A DNA stretch of 64,000 bases, taken from assembly GCA_041664345.1 (NCBI GenBank), contig JBAYKX010000014.1, forward strand, positions 38,547-102,546, read 5' to 3'. The notes below the pieces were generated by a model that was not told the origin of the DNA, searched no databases, and saw only the letters and a list, made by a program, of their open reading frames with translations. Source of the DNA: GWE2-40-63 sp041664345. GTDB lineage: Bacteria > Bacteroidota > Bacteroidia > Bacteroidales > SZUA-534. The stretch's first letter is position 1. Each line of letters begins with the position of its first letter. Made by a program: the position numbers and the translations under genes. Below are positions 1-9,361 of this stretch, one piece after another.

Positions 1-892
1 TCGCTCAACTCATAGCTTGATTGCAGTTTTAACTTTGGAATGGAAATTGACGTTTTTGTTGAATATGTACTATCTAAAATTTCTTTTAAAAAATCATTAT
101 TCATCTTTTGTTCAATTTCTTCGATGCCAAAAAGATTTTTAGGAAGAATTATACAGAACGATAAATCGGAATTTTTATATGGTTTTGATATAAATTGATA
201 CTCATCATTTTCAAAATATTGAAGACTTTCAGTCATTTTCATAAAATCAACTTTATATTGATTTTCCACACTGGTAAAAAAAGGAGCTGAAATTGTTTTT
301 TGTTTTTCAAACTTATTAAACCATTCACCTTTAAAATAAACAGCATTAGAAATTAGCATTTTTGTATCCGAATTTATATTTTCTGAACTTACAATTTCGT
401 TATCCTCCGATTTGTTTTTTCAGAAACCCACCCATTGATATCTGAAACTGCCGACTCTACATTTGTAAATTCAGTTTGCTTGAAATCTGAGAAATATTTA
501 TCTGATACAGACTCACTGTATTGTCCTTCTACTTTAAAACTTTTATCGAACCAAATTGCATTAGAAACTTTAAGACCATAGCAACTATCTGATTTACTTG
601 CCATATTATGTAAATAGTCATTTTTCAAAAAAACTGAATTTTTTAGATATAATACTTTTTCAAATTCTTGTTTCGTTTTATTTCTCGAACCTTCATAAGC
701 AACCAAAAGGGCATAATAAGAACTAAGTGGGGATAAAAAAAGATTTTCCTTTTCAACTTTTGTCTCACGAAATAAATCAAATGAATAACTATTTAACGAG
801 TTATTATATTCATTAGTTTGGGCATTTAGTTGATCGATGTTAAGAATCATTAAACAGCTAAGGATCAAAATAGTAATAGCTTTACAATTCAT
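1..892 (-). pseudogene. Secreted serpin (serine protease inhibitor), frameshifted and cut by the left edge
   Basis: Serpins trap serine or cysteine proteases by a suicide mechanism. The first frame (389-892) starts with a signal peptide ending near LNAQT, then serpin-like sequence (FLSPLSSYYALLVAYEGS, VSNAIWFDKSF, INGWVSEKTN). It stops at 389 just after the helix before the central sheet. Moving one base in the region about 400-406 re-opens a frame that runs to position 1 and reads EIVSSENINSDTKM, then ISNAVYFKGEW, both typical serpin core motifs. A single lost base therefore splits the gene. The reactive-centre loop lies outside the window, so the target protease class cannot be judged. Either a real pseudogene or a one-base sequence error; family call is firm. 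Confidence 0.85.
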
Positions 893-996
893 CGCTTTAA
901 GTTTTTTCGGTTTGTTAAGTTATTTTTATTTGCAAGTGTTAAAATGAGTAAATCAACAACACACTTTATTAACTTAGTACAAAGTTCCTTTTTATT

Positions 997-1171
997 ACCT
1001 AAGTTGAGCGATTTGACCCCGAGGACTCGGGGGAAAAAGCGATTTACTTAGGCTTAACCCCGACTTAGAAATTGTTGCAATTCACAATGCAGGTGAATAG
1101 TATAAAAGTGAATTGCTTACAATTTCTTAGTCGATTGAGTGATTTGCCTTTCCAAATCGCTCAATTTGGGT
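997..1171. repeat. MITE-like inverted-repeat element with nested hairpins
   Basis: About 20-bp imperfect terminal inverted repeats lie at 997-1016 and 1152-1171 (left ACCTAAGTTGAGCGATTTGA, right arm reverse-complemented differs at about four positions). Inside are a GC-rich hairpin (1017-1032) and a 25-26-bp near-perfect stem whose arms are 1061-1085 and 1108-1133. There is no coding capacity. The element ends 2 bases before the stop codon of the 1173-3977 gene, so it may also serve as that gene's 3' structure. No second copy is visible in the window. Confidence 0.55.
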
Positions 1172-1172
1172 A

Positions 1173-3977
1173 TTAGTGCTTTATGATAAGTTTTTTCATC
1201 AATGTTTCTTTACTATTCGATAACTTAAGAATATAAATGCCTGATGGTATGTTTGAAACATTAAGTTTTGTATCATTGGTATATTTAATATTTTTATTCA
1301 TTACCACTTTACCGTTCATATTAATCACAGTGATTGTTGACAAAGTATTGTTATTCATTGCAGAATAATTCACATTTAAAACATCCTTTGCAGGAAGCGG
1401 CCATAATGACAAGCAATTTCCGTAATTATTTTCAGAACCCGCAACATTTGTAGGAACTACTGATACCTGAGCAATTTCGTTGGCTGATAATGCGTAGTTG
1501 TACACCCTGAAATCGTCGATATTACCCTTGAACAATGGATCGGGGTACTGACTGCGGCCTATATAGTTCAATATTGGTTTAAAATCCAAGGGACTGATTG
1601 TTACAGCAGTAGATTCAGCCACCAATTCACCATTAAGGTATATACTTGCCCCGGATGCACCCAGTGTTACCGCTACATGAGTCCACGTGCCAGTGGCTAA
1701 TGAATTCGTTTCAACAATTTGCTCGTCACCACCATTCTTAATGGCAAAGCGCATTTTTCCGGAACTTTCTTTCGGTGTTAAAAACAAGTATTGATCCTCG
1801 CTGTTACCAAAATTGAAAATGCGTTGCCATGAGGAGCCTCCATTCCAATAAACCCAAGTTGCAATGGTAATTTCTTGTTGGTTTGCCAAAGTGGCCGGTA
1901 GTTGTATGAAGGCATCTGTGCCATTCAACACTATTGCGTTAGAGCCAATTTGCCCCGTAATGAATGAAGTTTCTCCATACGTTGCGCTATGGTTTAAATT
2001 AATTGTGGTGTCCAGTGTATTTCCATCAAAACGGAGGTGAGCAACCAGGTCGTTGTTTCCTGTGGCAGTTGCCGAAACTTCGTTAGAGTTAACAGAGCGA
2101 TTCAGGGAATTATCCACAGCTTTGATTGTATAAAAAAACTGCCCACCCGTGGTGGTAGTGTTGTCAACAAAAGATGATGTTATTACGTTACGGGCAATTG
2201 TAATGTAAGGTCCGCCAGCCAAGTCAGAGCGAAAAATAGTGTATCCTGCAATGTCTGTCTCAGTATTGGCAGACCAATCTAATCGAATTGATTCTGCGTT
2301 TGCCGTAGCGGTCAAATTACTTGGTGCATTTGGTGACTCAAACTCCACTGTTGCATCAATTGGGAGAAATCGCCATTGCTGGTTTGTTCCACCATCTTTA
2401 TCCCAATGTTGAATATTTGCTTCATCTGCAATACTGGCATTTGCTACCTCCAGACATTTAGCACTGTAACGGCTTCGAATATAAAACCAGCCATCCTCTA
2501 CATACTCAAGGTACCACTGTTGGTTTGAACCTGAAGTTTTATCCCATACTTGTATATTGCCACCATCAACCAGTGACCAATTTGCTACTTCCGCAGCCTT
2601 ACTGCTGTGTACCGCAACCAACGTGAAGTAACTAAAATCACCACCTATTCGTGAGTCCACCGGGATTACTTTCCATTGTTGATAGGTTTTTGCTTTGTTA
2701 GTGTTTTGCCGAACATTGGCGCCTGCATTAGTAAACCCACCAGCTACTTCCATAACTTTACCGCTGTTACGGTTTACCAACATATAACTCCCTTTTATGG
2801 CTGGCTGAATATCATCGCCCCAGGTAATATTTACTACCCTTTCAGCATTGGTTTGTCCATTTTGGTAACCAGTACCGCCCGGCATTACCATTGTGTATTC
2901 TCGCTGCGGACCATAACCATCGTAATACACATCCTTGTCTTTTGACACAAAACGATACGTGGTGGCTACGGCTTGCCTTTCTGATGTGCCGCCGAAAGCT
3001 TGTACTTTGCCTGCTGTATCCTTATAAACAGATGCTGCTGTCCAGTTAGGTCGGTGTTCAGCATAACCTAGTCGTACACCATCGCTGGCTTTTACAAACT
3101 CGCCACGTGCCAACTCAGCTGTACCCCACCAAATACCAGTTTGCAATCCATATTCAACGCCAACCATAGCCTCCATTACATTGTGCAACTCATCATTAGT
3201 GGCATAATCACCGTTGGCTCTAACCGTTTGATAAAAGCTTGCATAATTAGTGAAACTGCCCGCAAGCTGGTGGGTATTTCCCTCTTCTAATCTGTCTTTC
3301 AATGTGTTGTACCAAGGCAAGGCTTGGTCGCAGTTAAGTGTATTACCGCCGGAAATACGTATGCTGTCGAAACGGGTAATTAGTCTTAACTCTCCAGCAA
3401 TATTGTAAAAGTCGGTAATGGTTCCTTGTCCGGTTACCGAATAATCCGGCTCATTGAACGGAGAAACTGAAACAACAGTGCGTCCTCCTTCCTGATGGTG
3501 TCTTGTAGTTACGTCTATCAGTTGTGCCCAGTGCGCAGCATTCCCGACATACCATGGATCTACTGAGGGATGGTCACTATTGAGTACCACTTGGGTATTT
3601 GAACCCAGCCAGGTGTTAATTATATTTAGTCGTTGATTAAGTCTGCCGAGTTCAACAGCCTGCAATTCACCATTGACAAGAGAATCCGTGGGAGTGAACG
3701 ACGATCTCACTATATCCACTCTTTCGGCTCCCATAAAAGCGATTCCGCGCCGAATGTTTCCTTCATCGAGCCAAGCCAGATCTAATCCCCAGGTAATCGG
3801 TTTGGAAACTCCTGTGTCTGAAACACTAAATGATACTGTTCGATCTGGAACAGGTTGAGCAACCAGATTGTTACTCGCACTAGTTGATTGTGCATTTATT
3901 TGGTTTATTTCGAATCCAAAAAATATTAGTATTACCAATAAGATATTACCTTTTCTCATAAACATGCTTTTTCGCAT
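1173..3977 (-). CDS. Secreted multidomain glycoside-hydrolase-like protein with ricin-type lectin, FN3, LamG and T9SS sorting domains
   Basis: 934 residues. An N-terminal signal peptide (hydrophobic stretch, then INAQS) is followed by a (beta/alpha)8-like region of roughly 330 residues carrying SPFNEPDY. Its Glu176 sits in the 'NEP' context of clan GH-A acid/base residues; a later GYAEHRPNW could hold the partner glutamate, which is a guess. Then come a ricin B-type carbohydrate-binding region with repeated QQW motifs (about 395-540), a fibronectin type III domain (about 550-640), a LamG/concanavalin-type jelly roll (about 645-830) and a C-terminal T9SS type A tail. It would be exported through the outer membrane and act on a polysaccharide. 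It faces the hybrid regulator at 4249, which probably controls it. Substrate and exact GH family are not determined. Confidence 0.8.
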   Translation of the reverse strand: MRKSMFMRKGNILLVILIFFGFEINQINAQSTSASNNLVAQPVPDRTVSFSVSDTGVSKPITWGLDLAWLDEGNIRRGIAFMGAERVDIVRSSFTPTDSLVNGELQAVELGRLNQRLNIINTWLGSNTQVVLNSDHPSVDPWYVGNAAHWAQLIDVTTRHHQEGGRTVVSVSPFNEPDYSVTGQGTITDFYNIAGELRLITRFDSIRISGGNTLNCDQALPWYNTLKDRLEEGNTHQLAGSFTNYASFYQTVRANGDYATNDELHNVMEAMVGVEYGLQTGIWWGTAELARGEFVKASDGVRLGYAEHRPNWTAASVYKDTAGKVQAFGGTSERQAVATTYRFVSKDKDVYYDGYGPQREYTMVMPGGTGYQNGQTNAERVVNITWGDDIQPAIKGSYMLVNRNSGKVMEVAGGFTNAGANVRQNTNKAKTYQQWKVIPVDSRIGGDFSYFTLVAVHSSKAAEVANWSLVDGGNIQVWDKTSGSNQQWYLEYVEDGWFYIRSRYSAKCLEVANASIADEANIQHWDKDGGTNQQWRFLPIDATVEFESPNAPSNLTATANAESIRLDWSANTETDIAGYTIFRSDLAGGPYITIARNVITSSFVDNTTTTGGQFFYTIKAVDNSLNRSVNSNEVSATATGNNDLVAHLRFDGNTLDTTINLNHSATYGETSFITGQIGSNAIVLNGTDAFIQLPATLANQQEITIATWVYWNGGSSWQRIFNFGNSEDQYLFLTPKESSGKMRFAIKNGGDEQIVETNSLATGTWTHVAVTLGASGASIYLNGELVAESTAVTISPLDFKPILNYIGRSQYPDPLFKGNIDDFRVYNYALSANEIAQVSVVPTNVAGSENNYGNCLSLWPLPAKDVLNVNYSAMNNNTLSTITVINMNGKVVMNKNIKYTNDTKLNVSNIPSGIYILKLSNSKETLMKKLIIKH

Positions 3978-4248
3978 AAATTAAGCTTTTAAAATGAACA
4001 AATCAATGAGCCACTCCCTTTGATCCTTAATTTACAAATTTGACAACTAAAACAAAAAAATACTTTCTCTATTTTTTCATTCCCTTTCGTTATTGTAACA
4101 ACCCTTTATACCAACAATTATGTATTGCGCACATTTTCAAAGCAAAAGAAAAAATAACTGAAATAACCTACCTCGATGTTATTTATCCGGTACTCAGAAT
4201 AAAATCAAATATTTTCTAATTTTACTTGCCGAAAACACATAATACCTT
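3978..4248. promoter_or_regulatory. Divergent intergenic region between the secreted hydrolase and the hybrid regulator
   Basis: 271 bases with no gene, very AT-rich, separating two divergent starts. Both promoters must lie here, and it is the natural binding site for the AraC-type output domain of the regulator encoded from 4249. I do not see an unambiguous TAnnTTTG box or a clear direct-repeat operator, so the call rests on gene arrangement only. Confidence 0.4.
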
Positions 4249-7200
4249 ATGATGAAAAAACCGCGCATCCAATTTATCGTTCAAGTTTTTATTTTCGTTT
4301 TGGGAATAAACCCGTTGCTGTGGGCACAGAAATACGAAACCCAACTTATATCAAAAATATCAACTGAGGAGGGACTACCAAACAATACCATTTATTCTAT
4401 ATTACAGGACCAAAGCGGTTTTATTTGGATAGCCACCGAACAAGGACTTACCAAGTTTGATGGGAAAAGCCTTACCAGTTTTGCCATAAACAAGCAACAT
4501 TATTCACTTTCGCACAACCGTACGCAAACCATGCTGTTAGCTCCCAATGGCAACATCTGGATAGGGACATCGGATGGATTAAATATTTACGATTACCTGA
4601 CGGATAGCATTATACAAGTACGTACCAATTCAGAACCTCTAAAATTGGTTTATAACGACATTACCATTTTAACTTCAAGTGCCGATAAAAATACAATATG
4701 GTTGGGCACTTATGGAAATGGAGTAAACTATTTTAATTGGCATACAAAAGAATTTTTGTCGCTTGCATTGCCCAACTTGTCCAATGCTCCTCAACCACTG
4801 AATATAACAAGTTTAATTGAAGACGATAACAACCGGCTTTGGATAGGAACGCAAGCCAATGGGCTTTACCTTTATGATTTAAAGAGCAAAAAAATTGAGC
4901 ATTTTCAACTACCCGACAATGGCCGGTTTGTGCGCAAAATTTACCAGGATAGTTTCCGGCGTATATGGGTAGGTACTTCGAAAGGGTGTTACATTTACAA
5001 CGAAACAACCACCCGTTTGGACCAAATTAACTATCCCAAAGCTCTTATTTCCAATTCTATTGGTGCAATAATGGAAGACCGGAATGGGAAACTCTGGGTG
5101 GGGACAGAACAATTTTTAATGAACTTTTCGGCCAGGGCTTTTTCGTTAAATGAGGAATTTGATTATCAAATAATTGAGCATGGTGAATCCATAACCCGGT
5201 TAAGCTGCCCATCGGTAAATACCCTTTTTGCCGATCAGGAAAATAACATCTGGATTGGTACTGCTTGGGGAGGTGTAAATATGTTAAAAGGAACCACTGC
5301 AAAATTCCTTCTTTTCAAGCATAACCCCGACATGGAGAATTCCATACCAAATTCACCCATTACCGCAATATGCAGCGACGAAAGCAACACCTTGTATATT
5401 GCAACCATCGGGACCGATAAAGTAGGGCTTTGCTCTGTAAACCCGGAAACAGGAAAAACAATAGAACACCCAATAAACAAACTGCTGCCGGGTTATATAT
5501 ATCAATCCATTTTTATTGATTCCGATAAAAACCTTTGGATTGGAACCTATAATCAGGGCTTGATAAAAACCAAGCGGAACAGTTCGGGGTATGAGCAATT
5601 CAGGAACAACTCTTCCGATTCCAGTTCTCTCCCGGGAAATGATGTACGATCGATTTTTGAAAGCAAGGACCATACATTATGGATTGGAACCCAAAGTGGT
5701 TTAGCCCGATACAATAAAACCAAGGGTCAGATTTCAAGGGTTGAACTGGTTAAAAATAGAAATATAGCAATACGGACCATTAAAGAGGACACCAGTGGTC
5801 TGCTTTGGATAGGAACATACGGCGATGGGGCTCTTATTTATGACCCTAAAAACAATACAGTAAACGCTTCGCCCATTAATAATTCAATACATATCATCCA
5901 TGATATTTTTATTGATGGGAAAACAGTATGGATGGCAACTAACGGAGAGGGTTTGGTTCGGGTTAATACCGATACAAAAGCAACTCGCTTCTATAATGAT
6001 GTGGATGGTTTGGCCAGTAATTATCTTAATTCCGTGTTATGCGACGAGTCTGGAAATATTTGGGTTGGCCATACCAAAGGCATTTCCAAACTTAACCCAG
6101 AAACCAGTGAGATAGTCAACTTTAACTCCGTTGATGGCGTTCAAACCGGCGGTTTTTCGGAACATGCTGCCCTAAAACTCCCCAATGGATCCATTGTATT
6201 TGCAGGGTTTGATGGTATCAACATTTTCAACCCTTCCAATGTAATGAAAGACGATAAATGCCCACCAGTGGTATTTACAAAACTTTTAGTGTCCAACGAA
6301 TTGGTGGTGCCATCTACCGATAAGCAAAGCACCTCCCCAATTACTGAAAACATTACACTTGCCACCCATATTGATTTAAAATACTACCAATCGGTATTCA
6401 CCATTGAATTTATGGGAATGAACTACAACGCAAACCCTAAAATTCAATACGCCTATATTCTCGAAGGTTCCGATAAAGAATGGATTAACATTGGAACACA
6501 AAACAGTGTCACTTTCCGAAACTTGAGTGCTGGCAACTATACTTTCAAAGTAAAGGCATCTAGCCCCGATGTGGTTTGGGACGACAGCAATATTAAAACC
6601 ATTGGTATTACTGCTCACGCACCATTTTGGGCTACCGGCTGGGCCTATCTTGTATATTATTTGCTATTGTTCACACTTATCTATTTTATTAGTATGTTCA
6701 TTGTAATACGGATAAGGACTGCCAACAACCTAAAAATTGAACGAGCCCGCCGTGAAAAGGAAGAAGAGCTTCACCAGGAAAAACTGCAGTTTTTTGCTAA
6801 TATTTCGCACGAACTCCGTACACCGCTCACTCTAATTTTTGGTCCTCTTGAAACAATGTACTCTGAAGAAGAGGATGAAGATAAGAAGTCGAATATTAAA
6901 ATTATAATTTACAATGCCAAGCGATTGCTGGCTATGGTAAACCAGCTTCTCGACTTTAGGAAGGCAGAACGGGGGCAAATGAAGTTGAAAGTTCAATATG
7001 CCAATATAGTAACTATAATTAATGAAGTAATTATTTCTTTTAAAGATCTGAAAAAACAAAAGGTAATCAATATTGAATTTCCACACGACGAAGAAAAAAT
7101 AATGGCTTGGCACGATGCGGAATTCATCAGCAAATCACTTATTAACTTAATTTCAAACTCTTTTAAATTCACCCCGCAAGGAGGTACCATAACTGTTTTG

Positions 7201-8361
7201 ATTAGCCTAACTGCCGATGCCATTGGCCATCAGATGCTTTCAATTTCAGTTACCGATACCGGGAAAGGGATTTTAGAGAAAGATCTACCTTTTATTTTTG
7301 ATAGATTTTACCAAGGTGATGAAAAAAGGAACCAACAACAAGGTACCGGTATCGGCCTGCATTTAGTCAAAAGCCTGATAGAACTTCACCATGGGACTAT
7401 TGAAGTAGAAAGCACCCCCAATATCAAGACAATCTTTAAAATTACGATCCCTATTGATAAAAGTGCTTATTTGAACCAAGAATTTTACAATATTTCTGAC
7501 GAAACCTATAAGCAAAAGCTCGATGTTTCTGGATTTGTTGATGCCGCAGAGGACGAAGATATTCATCAAATTGAAAAAAAGAAAAAGGACAACCGGAAAA
7601 AAATATTGATTGTTGAAGACAATGCTGATATCAGAAATTACATAAAAACCACATTGGGATCAAATTATGCCATTGAAGAGGCAGAAAACGGACTCATTGG
7701 TTGGGACCTGATTAATTTGCACGAGTTCGACCTAGTGATAAGCGACTTAATGATGCCTGAAATGGATGGCATTGAAATGTGCAAACGTATGAAAACTTCG
7801 GTTGAAACCGACCATATCCCAATTATCATGCTTACCGCCAAATCGGATATTGAAAACCGTATTGAAGGGTTGAGCCTGGGAGCCGATTCATACATAACCA
7901 AACCGTTTCACCCAGAGCACCTTAAAGTTAGAGTGATCAAGCTTATCGAGTTGCGCGACCTGCTAAAAGAACGCTACAGTAAGAAGATTTTATTAGGAGA
8001 ATTGCATAGCTCTCAAAACGAAAGTGATTCACCCGAGGAGATTTTCCTGCATAAGGCTATTTCCATTGTTATGGAAAAAATGTTGGAATCGGAGTTTAAT
8101 GGTGATGCCCTGGCTGCCGATTTAAACATTAGCCGCATGGGCTTACACCGAAAAATTAAGGCACTTACCGGCCAAACAACAGGCGAATTCATTCGTAACT
8201 TACGGCTAAAAAAGGCGCACGACTTGTTAACTATTGAAGGTAAAAACATTTCCGAAGTGTGTTACGAAGTTGGTTTTAACTCCCCATCGTACTTTACTAC
8301 CTGTTTTGCCGATGTATATAAAATAGCACCGAGCGAGTATGTACGCTCTTTAAAAAAGTAG
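4249..8361 (+). CDS. Hybrid two-component system regulator (periplasmic beta-propeller sensor, histidine kinase, receiver, AraC output)
   Basis: 1370 residues with the full HTCS order. A signal peptide (to about residue 26) is followed by many propeller repeats of the form NxxLWIGTxxGL (about 40-700), a Y_Y_Y domain (about 725-790), a transmembrane helix near 800-825, HisKA with SHELRTPL (His854), HATPase with NLISNSFKFTPQGG, a receiver with SDLMMPEMDG (Asp1166) and a C-terminal AraC-type helix-turn-helix (about 1270-1365). All catalytic residues look intact. In Bacteroidota such proteins sense oligosaccharides in the periplasm and switch on adjacent carbohydrate-use genes. The divergent secreted hydrolase is the obvious target. 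No SusC/SusD pair is in view, which is less usual for this class. Confidence 0.95.
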   Translation: MMKKPRIQFIVQVFIFVLGINPLLWAQKYETQLISKISTEEGLPNNTIYSILQDQSGFIWIATEQGLTKFDGKSLTSFAINKQHYSLSHNRTQTMLLAPNGNIWIGTSDGLNIYDYLTDSIIQVRTNSEPLKLVYNDITILTSSADKNTIWLGTYGNGVNYFNWHTKEFLSLALPNLSNAPQPLNITSLIEDDNNRLWIGTQANGLYLYDLKSKKIEHFQLPDNGRFVRKIYQDSFRRIWVGTSKGCYIYNETTTRLDQINYPKALISNSIGAIMEDRNGKLWVGTEQFLMNFSARAFSLNEEFDYQIIEHGESITRLSCPSVNTLFADQENNIWIGTAWGGVNMLKGTTAKFLLFKHNPDMENSIPNSPITAICSDESNTLYIATIGTDKVGLCSVNPETGKTIEHPINKLLPGYIYQSIFIDSDKNLWIGTYNQGLIKTKRNSSGYEQFRNNSSDSSSLPGNDVRSIFESKDHTLWIGTQSGLARYNKTKGQISRVELVKNRNIAIRTIKEDTSGLLWIGTYGDGALIYDPKNNTVNASPINNSIHIIHDIFIDGKTVWMATNGEGLVRVNTDTKATRFYNDVDGLASNYLNSVLCDESGNIWVGHTKGISKLNPETSEIVNFNSVDGVQTGGFSEHAALKLPNGSIVFAGFDGINIFNPSNVMKDDKCPPVVFTKLLVSNELVVPSTDKQSTSPITENITLATHIDLKYYQSVFTIEFMGMNYNANPKIQYAYILEGSDKEWINIGTQNSVTFRNLSAGNYTFKVKASSPDVVWDDSNIKTIGITAHAPFWATGWAYLVYYLLLFTLIYFISMFIVIRIRTANNLKIERARREKEEELHQEKLQFFANISHELRTPLTLIFGPLETMYSEEEDEDKKSNIKIIIYNAKRLLAMVNQLLDFRKAERGQMKLKVQYANIVTIINEVIISFKDLKKQKVINIEFPHDEEKIMAWHDAEFISKSLINLISNSFKFTPQGGTITVLISLTADAIGHQMLSISVTDTGKGILEKDLPFIFDRFYQGDEKRNQQQGTGIGLHLVKSLIELHHGTIEVESTPNIKTIFKITIPIDKSAYLNQEFYNISDETYKQKLDVSGFVDAAEDEDIHQIEKKKKDNRKKILIVEDNADIRNYIKTTLGSNYAIEEAENGLIGWDLINLHEFDLVISDLMMPEMDGIEMCKRMKTSVETDHIPIIMLTAKSDIENRIEGLSLGADSYITKPFHPEHLKVRVIKLIELRDLLKERYSKKILLGELHSSQNESDSPEEIFLHKAISIVMEKMLESEFNGDALAADLNISRMGLHRKIKALTGQTTGEFIRNLRLKKAHDLLTIEGKNISEVCYEVGFNSPSYFTTCFADVYKIAPSEYVRSLKK

Positions 8362-8376
8362 CTCAAAATTTTTCAT

Positions 8377-8416
8377 AAAAAAACCTCTAATCAGATTAAT
8401 GATTAGAGGTTTTTTT
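8377..8416. terminator. Bidirectional rho-independent terminator
   Basis: Perfect 10-bp stem CCTCTAATCA / TGATTAGAGG (8384-8393 and 8400-8409) with a 6-base loop, flanked by an A run on the left and a T run on the right. It can stop the regulator transcript on the plus strand and the tRNA-Leu transcript on the minus strand. Confidence 0.9.
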
Positions 8417-8417
8417 G

Positions 8418-8501
8418 TACCCAGGGCCGGGCTCGAACCGGCACGAGTGTTACCTCACTGGTGTTTGAGACCAGCGCGTCTACCTATTCCGCCACCTGGG
8501 C
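8418..8501 (-). tRNA. tRNA-Leu (anticodon CAA)
   Basis: The minus strand from 8501 reads GCCCAGGTGGCGGAATAGGT and folds into a type II tRNA with a long variable arm. The acceptor stem is GCCCAGG/CCTGGGT (first pair G-U), the anticodon stem is CTGGT/ACCAG with loop CTCAAAC, giving anticodon CAA (reads UUG), and the T-arm is GCCGG-TTCGAGC-CCGGC. The discriminator is A at 8418. CCA is not encoded. A terminator follows directly. Confidence 0.95.
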
Positions 8502-8578
8502 ATTTGTTTTGGCTTGCGAATATAGAGCTTTTGTTTTATCCGACCAAATAATTCATTTTTTTTATTTTTCACAGCTCT

Positions 8579-8809
8579 TTAATCCTTAACCTCTTCATAG
8601 TCAATATAATCCCCTGTTGAACTGTCAAATTTTTTACTGCTTCCTGGTTTAAAATCAACAGTTATCTCTCCTTCTTTCTGATTTTTTGTGTTTTGTTGAG
8701 AGTTTTCTGCCCTTTTTACCATTCGTTTAACCCAAAATAACAAAAGCCAACGCCCCAAAATTCCTAATAAATAAATTACAAGTATAAAAATTAAAATAAA
8801 CCGTAACAT
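8579..8809 (-). CDS. DUF4834 family small membrane protein
   Basis: 76 residues. One N-terminal transmembrane helix (about residues 2-27) is followed by a basic patch (KRMVKRAE) and a hydrophilic acidic tail ending DYIDYEEVKD. Size and layout fit the DUF4834 family, which is confined to Bacteroidota and has no established role. It starts about 10 bases after the true stop of the upstream mntP-like gene, so the two are probably co-transcribed. Confidence 0.7.
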   Translation of the reverse strand: MLRFILIFILVIYLLGILGRWLLLFWVKRMVKRAENSQQNTKNQKEGEITVDFKPGSSKKFDSSTGDYIDYEEVKD

Positions 8810-8818
8810 AAATAAATA

Positions 8819-9360
8819 TCAATTAGTGATTAAAATAATAGCAATAATTAAATATAGCACCGAAGATATAATTTCAAAATGTTTACCCCTCAATTTACTA
8901 GTTTTTAAACCCCAAAAGTATCCTGAAATAACACCCAAAAAGAGAAGTAATATTCCCAAAAACAATCTGTCCAGGGCAATGAAAGCATTCCAAAACCAAT
9001 TCCAACAAACAAAGAATTAATTGTACTAAAAAAGGTAAGAATTATTAAGCCTTGCTTATCAAGCGGATTAATAGCCCTTTTTGTTTTAGCTAACTTAAAG
9101 GCGTCGTACAAAAGCTTTAAGCCAAGTGTAAAAAATAACGATGCAGCATACCAATTCCTAAGCTCAGGTATAAAATTGCCAATTAATCCACCCATTAATA
9201 CAGCCACATACAAAACAATTGATGAAATCGCCGCTACCAATAAAAGCTTTAATAATTCCTTAATTGAAAACTTTTGTTTTATAAAACTGGTTACAGAACT
9301 AAGTAAGAATAACTCTGCCGATAATATAAATGCTGCTGTTATATATAAATAAATTATCAT
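8819..9360 (-). pseudogene. MntP/YtaF-like (putative manganese efflux family) membrane protein, frameshifted
   Basis: The uninterrupted frame 8905-9360 encodes 151 residues with about five membrane helices, then an unnatural tail after GFGMLSLPW. From about 8970 the next frame continues the protein with DRLFLGILLLFLGVISGY and a sixth helix ending IIAIILITN, stop at 8819-8821. Restored length is about 180 residues, matching the MntP family (two three-helix repeats). The acidic residues normally found in helices 1 and 4 are changed (ILSAELFLLSS and TINSLFVGIGF in place of the usual SxDAxxV pattern), so metal transport is doubtful even in the intact form. One lost base near 8971-8975 explains the break: pseudogene or sequence error. 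Confidence 0.65.
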
Positions 9361-9361
9361 C

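Noticed and set aside
2676..2945. Plus-strand open frame inside the secreted hydrolase gene
   Set aside because: Antisense shadow of the ricin-type lectin region; no start context or recognisable motif.
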